64,000 bases of DNA from Glaciecola siphonariae (GTDB lineage: Bacteria > Pseudomonadota > Gammaproteobacteria > Enterobacterales > Alteromonadaceae): the NCBI RefSeq assembly GCF_042652645.1, contig NZ_JBHSGU010000002.1, positions 1,488,001 to 1,552,000 on the forward strand. Direction: 5' to 3'. Position 1 is the first letter of the stretch. Each line of letters begins with the position of its first letter. The notes below the pieces were generated by a model, which was not told the DNA's origin, ran no database searches, and worked only from the letters and a program-made list of their open reading frames with translations. This document shows, one piece after another, positions 46,337 to 55,902 of the stretch. The position numbers and the translations under genes are program-made.

Positions 46337-47158
46337 TTATAGCGCGATTTTGTTGTTCTTCGCTAACTTTCGCAAATGCCTGATAGGAATCGCATAGCTA
46401 ATTCCGCTCGGCGCGCTTATTGCTGCCTCTTTACCCGCTTGCACAAACACTTTGTTTATAACAGCAACGACCTCACCCGTCTCGCGGTCAAATACTGGGC
46501 TACCGCTGTTGCCTGGATAGGCAGTTGCGTCTAATTGATAAATCATAAAGGGTTGTTTTAAACGAGCCAACATATCGATGGTGAGTTGATTGGCGTTTCG
46601 GGCAGGATTTATATCGGGCGCAACAGCGGCAATAATGCCGGTATGGGTTGCATGATATAAGCCGAGCACCGCACCTAAAGGAAAGCCGGTGAAAAACACG
46701 TCGCTTCCAGCTCGTAAATAATCATCGCTGCCTAGTCGCAATCCAGATAACTCTGCCCCACCAGTGCTTGACCCCGCAGATGTGCCAGGCATAGCGCTTT
46801 TCAGAGCTAGAATGGCTAAGTCATGAACAGGGTCAAATGCAATGAGGTCTAGTTTGATACTCCTGTATTGTCTTCCCTCTCCCACCATCGCGACGTAGCT
46901 TTGTACGATACTCGGGTCAAGCTCTTTTGACACCACGTGGTAGTTGGTAACAATGTAGTTCCCGTCTCCTACTACAAACCCGGTGCCTATCAGGCTAGGA
47001 ACTCTAGACTCTATTGGTGTGAAAATACCGATACCCACGACCGACAGTGCGGCTTTTTCTATCAAATCAGGCAACTTTGCTTGCGCGAAAAGTTGAAAAC
47101 TCACTAGAAGGCTGAGCATCAGCACCAGCGCTTTCCCTTGCTTCTTTGTTGAAATCAT
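46337..47158 (-). CDS. Secreted trypsin-like serine protease (S1C type)
   Basis: The 273-residue protein has a signal peptide cut near FAQA-KLP. The catalytic triad is visible: His in IVTNYHVVS, Asp in PVHDLAILAL and Ser in TAYPGNSGSPVFD. There is no PDZ domain after the protease domain, unlike DegP or DegS. It is periplasmic or secreted. Its place beside the Tat/PqqD/kinase operon and the PEP-CTERM genes suggests a part in surface protein processing, but nothing in the sequence shows the target. The start overlaps the 5' part of the open frame of the divergent YdcF-like gene. Confidence 0.88.
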   Translation of the reverse strand: MISTKKQGKALVLMLSLLVSFQLFAQAKLPDLIEKAALSVVGIGIFTPIESRVPSLIGTGFVVGDGNYIVTNYHVVSKELDPSIVQSYVAMVGEGRQYRSIKLDLIAFDPVHDLAILALKSAMPGTSAGSSTGGAELSGLRLGSDDYLRAGSDVFFTGFPLGAVLGLYHATHTGIIAAVAPDINPARNANQLTIDMLARLKQPFMIYQLDATAYPGNSGSPVFDRETGEVVAVINKVFVQAGKEAAISAPSGISYAIPIRHLRKLAKNNKIAL

Positions 47159-47244
47159 ATAATTCTATCCATCCAATGGTTTACTATGCTGAGCACCAAA
47201 ATTTTGTTTTTAGTTCAATCAACATCTTATATGTTATCTCTGCG

Positions 47245-48006
47245 ATGATAAAAGCGATAGCTCTCACTCTTATATCCCCATTAAACCAAGCTCTGTTGCT
47301 TCTTGCAATGGGAATCTGCGTGCATCTTTATCGTCCTCATTTGAAGTACTTGTACAGGTTTTTTTACGTTTTGTCCGGTGCTTGGCTATATTTATGTTCA
47401 CAGTATTTTTTTAGCTACTGGCTTTTAAGTCCGCTAGAAACACACAGTAAACATATCGACATTTACCAAGAGTCCTCCTTCGATAATAGCGCTATTTTTG
47501 TATTTGCTTGTTATTTTTACGACGCTGACAATATGCCCGACGTTGACCAATGGAACGATTGTTCGCTTCGCCGCCTGACGCATGCGTCTTTAATGTACAA
47601 AGCGTCAAAGCAATCGATAATATTAACAGGTGGCGATTTTAATGAGTATTCTGATGCCTCGTATTCTCTGGCAGCCAGAGACTTTTTAGTGCGCATGGGC
47701 GTTGATGAAAACGATATATTGGTGGTTGATGCGGGCACAAACTCCAGTGAAGAGGTACAGGCTTTGAAAAACCAGCAAGCTAGCTTCAGTCATTACCACG
47801 TGATAACCAGCGCAACCCATGCATATCGTGTTGACACACTTTTCGCGCGTTACAATTTCTCTTCGTATTGTGTGCATCCGGTTGATCATTACAACGTAAA
47901 TGAATTTAATTTTGACCCCTCTCTTCCTAGCATCGCGAACCTAGAGCGGACTCGCGCCGCGTTTTATGAATACGCCGCCATTATTAACATGTATTTTCAA
48001 GATTAA
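47245..48006 (+). CDS. YdcF/ElyC-like DUF218 membrane protein
   Basis: There are 253 residues from ATG 47245. The frame opens 33 codons earlier (TTG 47146), but that part lies in the divergent protease promoter and looks unrelated. Two N-terminal membrane helices are followed by a DUF218 domain: AIFVFACYFYDAD, SKQSIILTGGDFNEY, LVRMGVDENDILVVDAGTNS and HYHVITSATHAYRVDTLFAR. DUF218 proteins such as ElyC and SanA act in envelope or polysaccharide metabolism. The DUF218 core is intact. The start is uncertain since no candidate has a good ribosome site. Confidence 0.75.
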   Translation: MIKAIALTLISPLNQALLLLAMGICVHLYRPHLKYLYRFFYVLSGAWLYLCSQYFFSYWLLSPLETHSKHIDIYQESSFDNSAIFVFACYFYDADNMPDVDQWNDCSLRRLTHASLMYKASKQSIILTGGDFNEYSDASYSLAARDFLVRMGVDENDILVVDAGTNSSEEVQALKNQQASFSHYHVITSATHAYRVDTLFARYNFSSYCVHPVDHYNVNEFNFDPSLPSIANLERTRAAFYEYAAIINMYFQD

Positions 48007-48138
48007 ATGTTAAGTCATGCCAGTTCAGTCGTGCGCGCATACTCATACCTGCGTGCCTCATGCGATAATGTAAAAACAAGGCAATTCGCCTTATAGTTAG
48101 CTACACTAACTGCCAATCAACATACAAAGCATCTCATT

Positions 48139-50439
48139 ATGAATTTAGCAAAGCTCGACAATACCGTTTTGGATAACGCTAACATGAGCATCTTTTTATG
48201 CGTGTTGGTGTTTGTAGTGAGCGCCATTGGTGCAAAAAATCTTTATTTTCGTGGCGATTACAAAGTATTTTTTGAACCTGAAAACACCCAGCGCGTCGCA
48301 TATGAAAATATGCAAAGGGTTTTCAGTAAAAATGAAAGCGCTTCTATAATGATTGCAGCCCGAAACGGGGATTTATTTAACAAAGAAAGTCTTTCACTAA
48401 TAAAAGAACTCACTGATATAAGCTGGCAAGTGCCCCTGTCTACCCGGGTAGATTCCATTACCAACTTCCAGCGAAGCTATGCACAAAACGACGATTTAAT
48501 TGTAGAAGATTTGGTACTCGAGACCGACTGGTTAAGCGATGACTATATTCAAACGGTGAGAAAGGTCAGTTTAGGTGAGCCTGAGCTTCGCAATAAATTG
48601 ATATCTCTTGATGGTAAAGTCGCACTGATTAATATTACCGTTCAGCTACCAGACGGAGACCAAACCAAAGAAATTAATCAAATAGGTGCGCATTTACGAG
48701 CTGCAATTGCTCCCTATGTTGAGCAATATCCTGATTACGATATTCGCTTGAGCGGTTTGGTGATTATGACCGATAGCTTCTTTTTAGCCGCACAAAAAGA
48801 TGCCATGACGCTGTTTCCAGCCATGTTTGCTGTGTTTGCAATTTTATTAAGCATCCTCATGCGTTCAGTGGCGGGCACAGTTGCCACCCTCGGGATTGTG
48901 ATAATATCAATCGCCGCCACCATGGGTGTGGGCGGCTGGCTTGGCATGTTTATCAACATTGCGACGGTAAATGTGCCGGTAATCATTATGACGCTAGCCA
49001 TCGCAGATTGCGTGCATTTGATATCAGGCACACGTTACTACATGCAACAAGGTCAGCATCAACAAGACGCTATTCTCAGTTCATTGGCACTTAATCGCAA
49101 AGCAATTATTATTACATCTGTTACCACCGCCATCGGCTTTTTAACCCTAAACTTTGCGCAGGTACCGGTGCTTGACGACATGGGAAATCTGGTGGCCATT
49201 GGCGTCTTGTTTGCTTGTTTGTTTTCTCTCATTTTGCTTCCAGCAATACTCAGTAAATGTACCTTGAAATTTGCACCGGTTGCCGTTAAGGCGCGCAACC
49301 CTCGTTGGGAGTTACTCACGCTTTGGTTAGCAAAAAACAATAGATGGGTGTTGCTTAGCGCCTTCGCACTCACAATAGTGAGCGCATTTTTAGTCACTCA
49401 AAACAAGCTTAATGACATACCCATTGAATATTTTAATAAAGGCAACGAGTTTCGCCAAAACGCAGACTTTCAACAAGAAAGATTAACCGGGCTTACCACC
49501 GTTGATTTTGCGATTTATACTGACACGGAAGATGGTATTTTAGACCCTAAGTTTTTAGAAACTATTGAGGGCCTCACTACTTGGCTAGAGGAGCAGCCAG
49601 AAGTAGACCACATCATTTCATTTTCAAATGTCATGAAGCGTTTAAATATGAACATGAATGAAGACGACCCGCTGATGTACGTATTGCCAGACCAGCGTGA
49701 CTTGGCTGCTCAGCACTTACTACTTTATGAAATGTCACTTCCCTTTGGCCTCGACGTTAACAATCAAATTGACATAAATAAGTCGGCAACGCGCTTGATG
49801 GTAACAACGCAAAATCTTGGGAGTGCTGAACTCACAGGTTTAGAATCACGCGCCAAACAATGGCTTAAACAAAACGCTCCAGAGTATCGACTAGAGGGTG
49901 CCAGTATACCGCTAATATTTGCGCATATTGGTGAGCAAAACATGAAAGGCGTGGCCCAAGGGGCGGTCGTTGCACTGCTGCTTATATCAATACTGTTGTT
50001 CTTTGCGCTGAAGAGCTTCAGTTTAGGCGCAATTAGTATTATTCCCAATCTGCTACCTGCTCTTTTCGGTTTTGCCATTTGGGCGCTTATATCTGGCAAT
50101 ATCAGCATGGCGCTTTCGGTAGTTATGACCATGCCTTTAGGTATTATTGTAGACGATACTGTGCACTTTTTAGTTAAGTATCAATCGGCGCAAAAACAGG
50201 GGCTGTCGGCTGTTAAAAGCGTGCAGTTTGCTTACGAAAACGTGAGCCGGGCTTTAATCATCACCACGGTGGTGCTTGCATCAGGTTTCGGCGTACTTGC
50301 CTTTTCTGACTTTGCGATTAATTCCGAGATGGGTACGCTGACCGCGATTATTATTGTGCTAGCGCTTATCGTCGATTTATTTGTTTTACCTGCGGCTCTG
50401 CTGGTTGGCAAATCGCCCGACTCCGCTAAAGAAGCTTAG
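48139..50439 (+). CDS. RND-superfamily (MMPL-type) exporter
   Basis: The 766-residue protein has two homologous halves, each one helix, a large periplasmic domain and a five-helix bundle. The transport helices carry typical pieces: VPVIIMTLAIADCVHLISG in the first half and VMTMPLGIIVDDTVHFLVKY in the second, each with the Asp-x-x-His pattern of HpnN/MMPL-type exporters. It is shorter than AcrB-type pumps and has no membrane-fusion partner gene nearby. It lies in the PEP-CTERM region, before the acyltransferase-ThiF pair, so export of a lipid-like or acylated product is a possible role. Confidence 0.85.
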   Translation: MNLAKLDNTVLDNANMSIFLCVLVFVVSAIGAKNLYFRGDYKVFFEPENTQRVAYENMQRVFSKNESASIMIAARNGDLFNKESLSLIKELTDISWQVPLSTRVDSITNFQRSYAQNDDLIVEDLVLETDWLSDDYIQTVRKVSLGEPELRNKLISLDGKVALINITVQLPDGDQTKEINQIGAHLRAAIAPYVEQYPDYDIRLSGLVIMTDSFFLAAQKDAMTLFPAMFAVFAILLSILMRSVAGTVATLGIVIISIAATMGVGGWLGMFINIATVNVPVIIMTLAIADCVHLISGTRYYMQQGQHQQDAILSSLALNRKAIIITSVTTAIGFLTLNFAQVPVLDDMGNLVAIGVLFACLFSLILLPAILSKCTLKFAPVAVKARNPRWELLTLWLAKNNRWVLLSAFALTIVSAFLVTQNKLNDIPIEYFNKGNEFRQNADFQQERLTGLTTVDFAIYTDTEDGILDPKFLETIEGLTTWLEEQPEVDHIISFSNVMKRLNMNMNEDDPLMYVLPDQRDLAAQHLLLYEMSLPFGLDVNNQIDINKSATRLMVTTQNLGSAELTGLESRAKQWLKQNAPEYRLEGASIPLIFAHIGEQNMKGVAQGAVVALLLISILLFFALKSFSLGAISIIPNLLPALFGFAIWALISGNISMALSVVMTMPLGIIVDDTVHFLVKYQSAQKQGLSAVKSVQFAYENVSRALIITTVVLASGFGVLAFSDFAINSEMGTLTAIIIVLALIVDLFVLPAALLVGKSPDSAKEA

Positions 50440-50479
50440 AGCTTCGAAAATTAGGCGTCGCTTTATTGCTACACAATCG

Positions 50480-50556
50480 ATGACAGCGATAATCCGGCAC
50501 CTTCTTTCCTTTTTTACAACTATGGTATTGATTTACACAACCTAAATCGCTGTCAT
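50480..50556. promoter_or_regulatory. 11-bp inverted repeat upstream of a sigma-54 promoter
   Basis: ATGACAGCGAT (50480-50490) and ATCGCTGTCAT (50546-50556) are perfect inverse copies 55 bases apart, about 190-270 bases before the sigma-54 promoter at 50746. The distance fits an activator (enhancer) site. The 482-bp gap 50440-50921 holds no gene. Confidence 0.55.
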
Positions 50557-50745
50557 TTGTTCATAATGAATACATGAGACGATGTGGCTTTAAAAACCGC
50601 AAGCATTTTAAATTTCACTGTATGTGAAAAGATACAGTTTGCAAACGGTTAATAGCATGTTAAATTAGGAGTGTGGAATCATCAAAAAACCATATCTCCA
50701 TAGGAAACAAGTGGTTAGCTTGGATGCGCAGTGAGTGACTAATGT

Positions 50746-50761
50746 TGGCATATGCCATGCA
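50746..50761 (+). promoter_or_regulatory. Sigma-54 promoter of the acyltransferase-ThiF unit
   Basis: TGGCAT-ATGCC-ATGCA has the invariant GG and GC 12 bases apart and matches TGGCAC-N5-TTGCA at all but two positions. It would give a leader of about 150 bases before the acyltransferase gene. Confidence 0.6.
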
Positions 50762-50921
50762 AAGACACTCCCGAATAGTTAAAGGTATTACTATTCATTC
50801 TTTCCAAGGACGATTCCAACACACACTACACAAAGCGCTCGTGACTTTTTTAAGCTTATTTTTTATAAGCGTTCGATTGTTGTGAGATGCAATTAGTAGA
50901 CGAAATTCAGTAGGTGATTTA

Positions 50922-51773
50922 ATGCGTCCAAACAGTATTTTTTTTGACGTGGGTTTAAATGGTTTAAGCCTGCGAGGCTCGTTCAAAAAATTTAAACAAG
51001 AGAATTTGAAGAAAATGAGCACTGCAATTGAAAACTACAAAAAAGCGCGTGAAGCAAAAGAGCTCACCGCTCACTTTTGCCAGTTTTTTAATGCATCGAT
51101 TGCAAAATCTGCTAGTGAGCTAGACAAGTGCTTTAGAATTCGTCACGAAGTATACTGTGAAGAAATGGGCTATTTACCTTTGTGTGACGATAAGCTTGAG
51201 CGCACACATGTTGATGAACACTCGCTGCACTGCACCATTCAACATAAGTTGAGCAAGCATTTTGCAGGAACCGTTAGACTTGTTTATACGCAAAGCGAAG
51301 ACCAAAAACTGCCCGTTGAACAATTTTGTATAAACAGCATTACTGACACCGCATTTCATCCAAGTAACTTTCCGCGTGAAGAAATTTGTGAAATTTCGCG
51401 CCTTGCCGTTCCTGCCAGCTTTAGACGCCGAAAGATGGACAAATTTAAGAACGCAGCAACAGGCGGCATAAACGAATACGAATACTCTGAAGAAGAGCTT
51501 AGATGCTTTCCCTTCGTGGCGATTGGTCTGTATCTAGCGGCCGGCGCGGCAGCGCTTCGCACAAATCGTTCTCATGTGTTTGTAATGATGGAGCCTCGCT
51601 TGGCTAGAAACATGCAATTTGTCGGGATTTCGTTCAAACAAATTGGCGAAACGGTGAATTACCACGGCAAAAGAGCACCTTATTATATTAACGCACACGA
51701 TTTTAAAAGAGAGTTAAAATCTGCTTTTAAAAATATGCTGGGCAACATCGACCAGCAGCTTTATCACGATTAA
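50922..51773 (+). CDS. PEP-CTERM/exosortase-associated acyltransferase (AHL-synthase-like)
   Basis: The 283-residue protein has an autoinducer-synthase/GNAT-like core: KCFRIRHEVYCEEMGYLP, FAGTVRLVYTQS, LPVEQFCINS, EICEISRLAVPASFRRRK and FPFVAIGLYLAAGAAALRTN. This is the pattern of the exosortase-system-associated acyltransferase family, related to LuxI-type enzymes; its product is not known. GTAGG precedes ATG 50922, and an internal ATG at 51015 would give a shorter form nearer the family length. A ThiF-like gene follows 71 bases later. A sigma-54 promoter lies about 160 bases upstream. Confidence 0.88.
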   Translation: MRPNSIFFDVGLNGLSLRGSFKKFKQENLKKMSTAIENYKKAREAKELTAHFCQFFNASIAKSASELDKCFRIRHEVYCEEMGYLPLCDDKLERTHVDEHSLHCTIQHKLSKHFAGTVRLVYTQSEDQKLPVEQFCINSITDTAFHPSNFPREEICEISRLAVPASFRRRKMDKFKNAATGGINEYEYSEEELRCFPFVAIGLYLAAGAAALRTNRSHVFVMMEPRLARNMQFVGISFKQIGETVNYHGKRAPYYINAHDFKRELKSAFKNMLGNIDQQLYHD

Positions 51774-51844
51774 TCCTGCCATCTACTAAACTAATCACAG
51801 TGCAGGCGGATATATATATAACTGCATTGTGATTGGTCACTTTT

Positions 51845-52702
51845 ATGTCTACCTTCGAATATCAAAACGCGTTTTCCCGAAATATCGGTTGGCTTACTCC
51901 CGATGAGCAGTTGCATTTAAAAAATCGCAGAGTAGCGGTGGCAGGTTGCGGCGGTGTGGGCGCTGAATATATTGTTGCATTGGCGAGAGCTGGTTTTCAA
52001 AATTTTAACATCGCTGATTTTGACGAGTACGAAGTTCATAACTTTAACCGACAGGCTGGCGCGTTCATGTCAACCGTTGGGCAGGATAAGTCTAAAGTCA
52101 TGGAACAAGTTGCCTTAGATATTAATCCTCAAAGCGACATCAAAAGATTTGATGACGGTGTGAATAAAGACAATATAGATGCCTTTTTGCACGACGTTGA
52201 TGTTTACGTAGACGGTCTTGATTTCTTTGCTTTAGAAGCGCGCTTACTGGTGTATAAGTATTGTCAAGACAAAGGGATCCCCGTTTTTATAGCCGCCCCC
52301 ATTGGCATGGGCACTGCCATGCTGAACTTCCTGCCCGGCTCTATGAGCTACGACGATTATTTTAATTTTTCGTCGGTAGATAGCTTAGAAGAAAAGCTTG
52401 TGCTGTTTATGATTGGCCTGAGCCCCTCACTCATTCAATTGAAGTACTTGGTATATCCAGAAGGTGCGAATTTTAGCCAGCAAAAAACGCCGTCTACCAT
52501 TATCGGCGTTAAATTGTGTGCCGGCGTGGTAGCTTCGAACGTGTTAAAACACGTTTTGAAACGCGGCAAAATTATCGCTGCGCCCCGCGCGATGCACTTT
52601 GACGCGTATTTGAATACCCTTAAACATACTCACTGCAGGTTTGGCAACAAGGGGCTATTGCAGCGCCTGAAATACGCTATTGCTAAAAAACGTCTTGTTT
52701 GA
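51845..52702 (+). CDS. ThiF/E1-like adenylyltransferase
   Basis: There are 285 residues from ATG 51845 (the frame opens at TTG 51833). The E1-type ATP site is RVAVAGCGGVGAEYIVALAR, near residues 29-48, and NIADFDEYEVHNFNRQ supplies the acidic and Arg residues for adenylation. The paired CxxC zinc ligands of ThiF/MoeB are absent and I see no clear catalytic cysteine site, so it may adenylate a small acid or a protein C-terminus without making a thioester. It forms a probable two-gene unit with the acyltransferase. The C-terminal third is unlike MoeB. Confidence 0.85.
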   Translation: MSTFEYQNAFSRNIGWLTPDEQLHLKNRRVAVAGCGGVGAEYIVALARAGFQNFNIADFDEYEVHNFNRQAGAFMSTVGQDKSKVMEQVALDINPQSDIKRFDDGVNKDNIDAFLHDVDVYVDGLDFFALEARLLVYKYCQDKGIPVFIAAPIGMGTAMLNFLPGSMSYDDYFNFSSVDSLEEKLVLFMIGLSPSLIQLKYLVYPEGANFSQQKTPSTIIGVKLCAGVVASNVLKHVLKRGKIIAAPRAMHFDAYLNTLKHTHCRFGNKGLLQRLKYAIAKKRLV

Positions 52703-52826
52703 GGTCATCGCTAGGTATCATCTTAGCCTCCTTCATCAACGTACCAAAATCTAGAACTAAAGCCGACCCCCTCCTCTTTTCGCTACATATTGTTAATATG
52801 TACAATTGTGTTTATTCTAGGCAATT

Positions 52827-52988
52827 ATGATGTTGAGTAAGCAGAGCATCGCTAGATTTAGTTCGCGGGTTTTCATGCGGGTTGTAGTGCTAGTGCAACT
52901 ACTGCTCTCACATCAGTCAGTATATGCTTTTACGTGCGTGATTTTGCTTACTTTGCTTTATTTTACTTACTTTATTTTGCTTACTTGA
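52827..52988 (+). CDS. Possible 53-residue hydrophobic peptide
   Basis: ATG 52827 (or 52830) to TGA 52988, with TAGG five bases before the first ATG, encodes a basic N-terminus, a signal-like segment (MRVVVLVQLLLSHQSVYAF) and a hydrophobic tail written by a T-rich repeat region. It may be a small membrane peptide, a gene remnant or chance. It is the only candidate in the 411-bp gap 52703-53113, whose second half is a TTTTRCTTAC-rich stretch. Confidence 0.25.
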   Translation: MMLSKQSIARFSSRVFMRVVVLVQLLLSHQSVYAFTCVILLTLLYFTYFILLT

Positions 52989-53113
52989 TTTTATTTACTT
53001 AACAATACGCGCTTGTTACTGAGAACTATTATTGACGATTTGCTAATGCAAACTTGTCATAAGCTGCGTTACATAAATACCTCTGTGCAACACCCTAAAA
53101 AGGAAACTGATCA

Positions 53114-55867
53114 ATGAAAAGTATGAAGGACAACATACTAATAACACTCGCTATACTACTCATGTTTGGCTGTAGCCAAAAAAGCCCTGAAGAACTGTTT
53201 CAAAGCGCGAAGCTAAATGCAGAAAGTGGCAATTACAGCGAAGCGGTTGTTGATCTTAAAAATCTTATTGCGCAAGATTTTACCGCAGCTGAGGCTCGCG
53301 CGCTGCTCGGACAAATCTACCTTAAGTTAAGCGAGTTTGATGCTGCTGAAAAAGAGCTCCGACGCGCCGCTGACATGGGCGCAAAAGATATTGAAGTTTA
53401 TCCTTATTTAGCGAAAACGCTGTATTATCAAGAGGATTTTAGCGGTCTCATTGACCTTGAGCAGAATAAAGGAACGGGCTTTGACCCTCAGGCTAAGGAA
53501 ACCCTAAAACTTCTTTCGTACTTATCGCAAGTGCGCCTATCTCAAGACGACGTATCACAAGTGCCGCAGCCAGAGCTTGCAGACACATTTAACGCTACCT
53601 TAGCAGATGCTTATCGGCTGTTCATAAAGGGCGAAACCGAGCAGGCTAATGAAAAACTCGAGTCACTGACCACACCCCATGAAAATGAAGCAGAGCTGTA
53701 CTTTTTAAACGGCTTGGTTAAAGACCAGCTAGGCCAACTGAAAGACACCGCTGCAAACTATGAACGTTTAATGGAAATTTATCCTAATTATCACTTAGGA
53801 CGCCTTTTACTCATAGACGTGCTGGTAAGAGACAATGAGTTAGAGAGTGCAGATATGCACGTGAGCATGCTTATGGCACTCGATCCAGAGCAGCCTACTG
53901 TAAACTTCTATAAAGGTGCCATTGAATTTTTAGAGAAAAATTATTCAGTCAGCTATGGGCATGCGCAAAAAGCGAAAGAAGGCGGAGTGCAAGACTACCG
54001 CAACGAAATGGTGCATGGACTGAGTTCATTAAAACTGGGCAACCTAGAACAGGCCTATGCTTCACTTGCAAAAGCGGCGGCCCAGCTTCCCAAAAACCAT
54101 AGCGTTCACCGTTTACTGACTCAACTACAGTTTAATTTGGGAAATGGCAGCGCCGCTTTAGAAACACTCAACGCGCTTGAAGGCAGTTCAGACCTCGACG
54201 TTATTCTGCACGAAAACGCAGCCAATTTATTTGCTGCTCAGCAGAACTTTGAAAAGGCAAGTCAGCAAATGAACAGGGTTAATACCTTGTCAGGCAGTTC
54301 ACTTAACGCTGAGCGCTTACTAAAAGAAGGCTTAACAAAAATTGCCATTAATGACTTCAGCGGAGCAAGTCAAATAGAGCAATCAATTGAAATGGACCCT
54401 AGCGTGGTACAAAAGTGGCTTCTTCTTGCTGAGGTTTATATGGACCAAGGGGAAACCGACAAAGCGCTGACCTTAGCCAAACAGCTGAGCAAAGAAGATG
54501 AACCCTCAGGATTAGTGCTTGAAGGGCAAATATACTCGCGCCTCGGTCAGCAAGACAAGGCTAATGACCTATATCAAGCAGCGCTTGCAAATACGCCTGA
54601 CCATGTACCGGCAACTAACAATTTAATAAGCTCGTATATGAAGGCGCAAGAATTTGACAAGGCCAGGGCATGGGTAACAAAAGCGCTTGATGCGAATCCT
54701 GATAATAAGTTAGCAGGCGCGCAGCTGGTTCGAATAGCAAGCAAGCAAGGTTTTAAACAGCAAGATGTAGAGTACTTAACACGCCTATCTGAGCAACATC
54801 CCGAGACTGATACCCCATTAGTGATCCTTGCTTCATGGCTGCGTGAAAAGGGAGATTCAGCGGCGGCAATTGATATTTTGCGCAGCAACAAAGCAAAGCT
54901 AAGCGACTCCGGTTTAATGTCTCTCGGTGATGCCTTATACAACAATGATAACTTAGAAGAAGCGAAAGATATTTACCTCGAGTGGGCAGAAGCCTATCCA
55001 AACCAAGTCATGCCAATACTCAGACTAGTCGCCGTATATACACGCCTCGGGGATGGTGCAAGACTAAGCCCTCTGCTTGATAATGCAGCGCAAAGATATC
55101 CTAACGTTGAATCAATAAGACTGGCACGGTTGCAAAACCTTGTTCGCATTAAAAGTTTTACCGCGGCGCAGCAAGAATTCAATTATTTGATATCTCAGGG
55201 TTCAAACAATATCGTGCTGAGTAAAGTCAAAGGGCAGCTCGCTGTTGCCGCCAAGCGTTATGGGCAAGCCATTGCGCCGCTCTCTGAATATTACGCGGCA
55301 TCAAATAATTTAGGTGATGCCGTTAATCTTGCCCTTGCATACCTTGGTAATGGACAGAAAAATAAAGCCAGTGAGCTATTGCTTGCGCATTTAGAGAAAA
55401 CGGGAAACACGCCCATCGCGACTATGACGGTGGCGGAGTTCATGCTGACGAATCAATTTTACCAGCAAGCCGTTGAGCTTTACCGTCAGCTGATTAAGTT
55501 TCAGCCAAAAAATGTCATTGCACAAAATAACCTCGCTATTGCTTATATAGGCAACAATCAAGCTGCAGAGGCCTTGAGTGCAGCGCAGACGGCGATTGAA
55601 CTGGCGCCGCAGGAGCCACAGGTAATGGACACATACGGATGGGCGCTATATAAAAATGGCAGTCAAACAGAAGCTGAACAAATGCTAGCGGTTGCGCATC
55701 AGGCTCAAAACGCAAACCCTGGCATTGCCCTGCACTATGCCGAAGTACTTATTGCTCAAAACAAAAAGCAGCTTGCAACGCGGGTTATTAATCAAACAAA
55801 TCCGATAACGCTAGCGCAAGCTGAGCATTTAGAAAAACTCAAAATTGAACTGGCCACGCTACAGTAA
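53114..55867 (+). CDS. prsT: PEP-CTERM system TPR-repeat lipoprotein (PrsT)
   Basis: The 917-residue protein has a lipoprotein signal with lipobox LMFGC and lipidated Cys20. The rest is almost entirely tetratricopeptide repeats, beginning with EELFQSAKLNAESGNYSEAV and with clear late units such as PKNVIAQNNLAIAYIGNNQA. This length and layout match the PrsT lipoprotein found only with exosortase/PEP-CTERM systems, where it is thought to act in exopolysaccharide assembly or export across the envelope. AAAAAGGAAACTGATCA precedes the ATG. I find no clear sigma-54 site immediately upstream. Confidence 0.93.
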   Translation: MKSMKDNILITLAILLMFGCSQKSPEELFQSAKLNAESGNYSEAVVDLKNLIAQDFTAAEARALLGQIYLKLSEFDAAEKELRRAADMGAKDIEVYPYLAKTLYYQEDFSGLIDLEQNKGTGFDPQAKETLKLLSYLSQVRLSQDDVSQVPQPELADTFNATLADAYRLFIKGETEQANEKLESLTTPHENEAELYFLNGLVKDQLGQLKDTAANYERLMEIYPNYHLGRLLLIDVLVRDNELESADMHVSMLMALDPEQPTVNFYKGAIEFLEKNYSVSYGHAQKAKEGGVQDYRNEMVHGLSSLKLGNLEQAYASLAKAAAQLPKNHSVHRLLTQLQFNLGNGSAALETLNALEGSSDLDVILHENAANLFAAQQNFEKASQQMNRVNTLSGSSLNAERLLKEGLTKIAINDFSGASQIEQSIEMDPSVVQKWLLLAEVYMDQGETDKALTLAKQLSKEDEPSGLVLEGQIYSRLGQQDKANDLYQAALANTPDHVPATNNLISSYMKAQEFDKARAWVTKALDANPDNKLAGAQLVRIASKQGFKQQDVEYLTRLSEQHPETDTPLVILASWLREKGDSAAAIDILRSNKAKLSDSGLMSLGDALYNNDNLEEAKDIYLEWAEAYPNQVMPILRLVAVYTRLGDGARLSPLLDNAAQRYPNVESIRLARLQNLVRIKSFTAAQQEFNYLISQGSNNIVLSKVKGQLAVAAKRYGQAIAPLSEYYAASNNLGDAVNLALAYLGNGQKNKASELLLAHLEKTGNTPIATMTVAEFMLTNQFYQQAVELYRQLIKFQPKNVIAQNNLAIAYIGNNQAAEALSAAQTAIELAPQEPQVMDTYGWALYKNGSQTEAEQMLAVAHQAQNANPGIALHYAEVLIAQNKKQLATRVINQTNPITLAQAEHLEKLKIELATLQ

Positions 55868-55902
55868 ACATAGAATAGCCATCAAGAAAGTTTGTAGATG
55901 GT

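Noticed and set aside
48060..48118. Small hairpins (AAGGC-AATTC-GCCTT and AGTTAG-CTACA-CTAACT) as a terminator
   Set aside because: Both stems are five to six pairs with no T-run after them.
54574..54945. 123-residue minus-strand frame
   Set aside because: Antisense to the TPR repeats of prsT; it reflects codon bias, not a gene.
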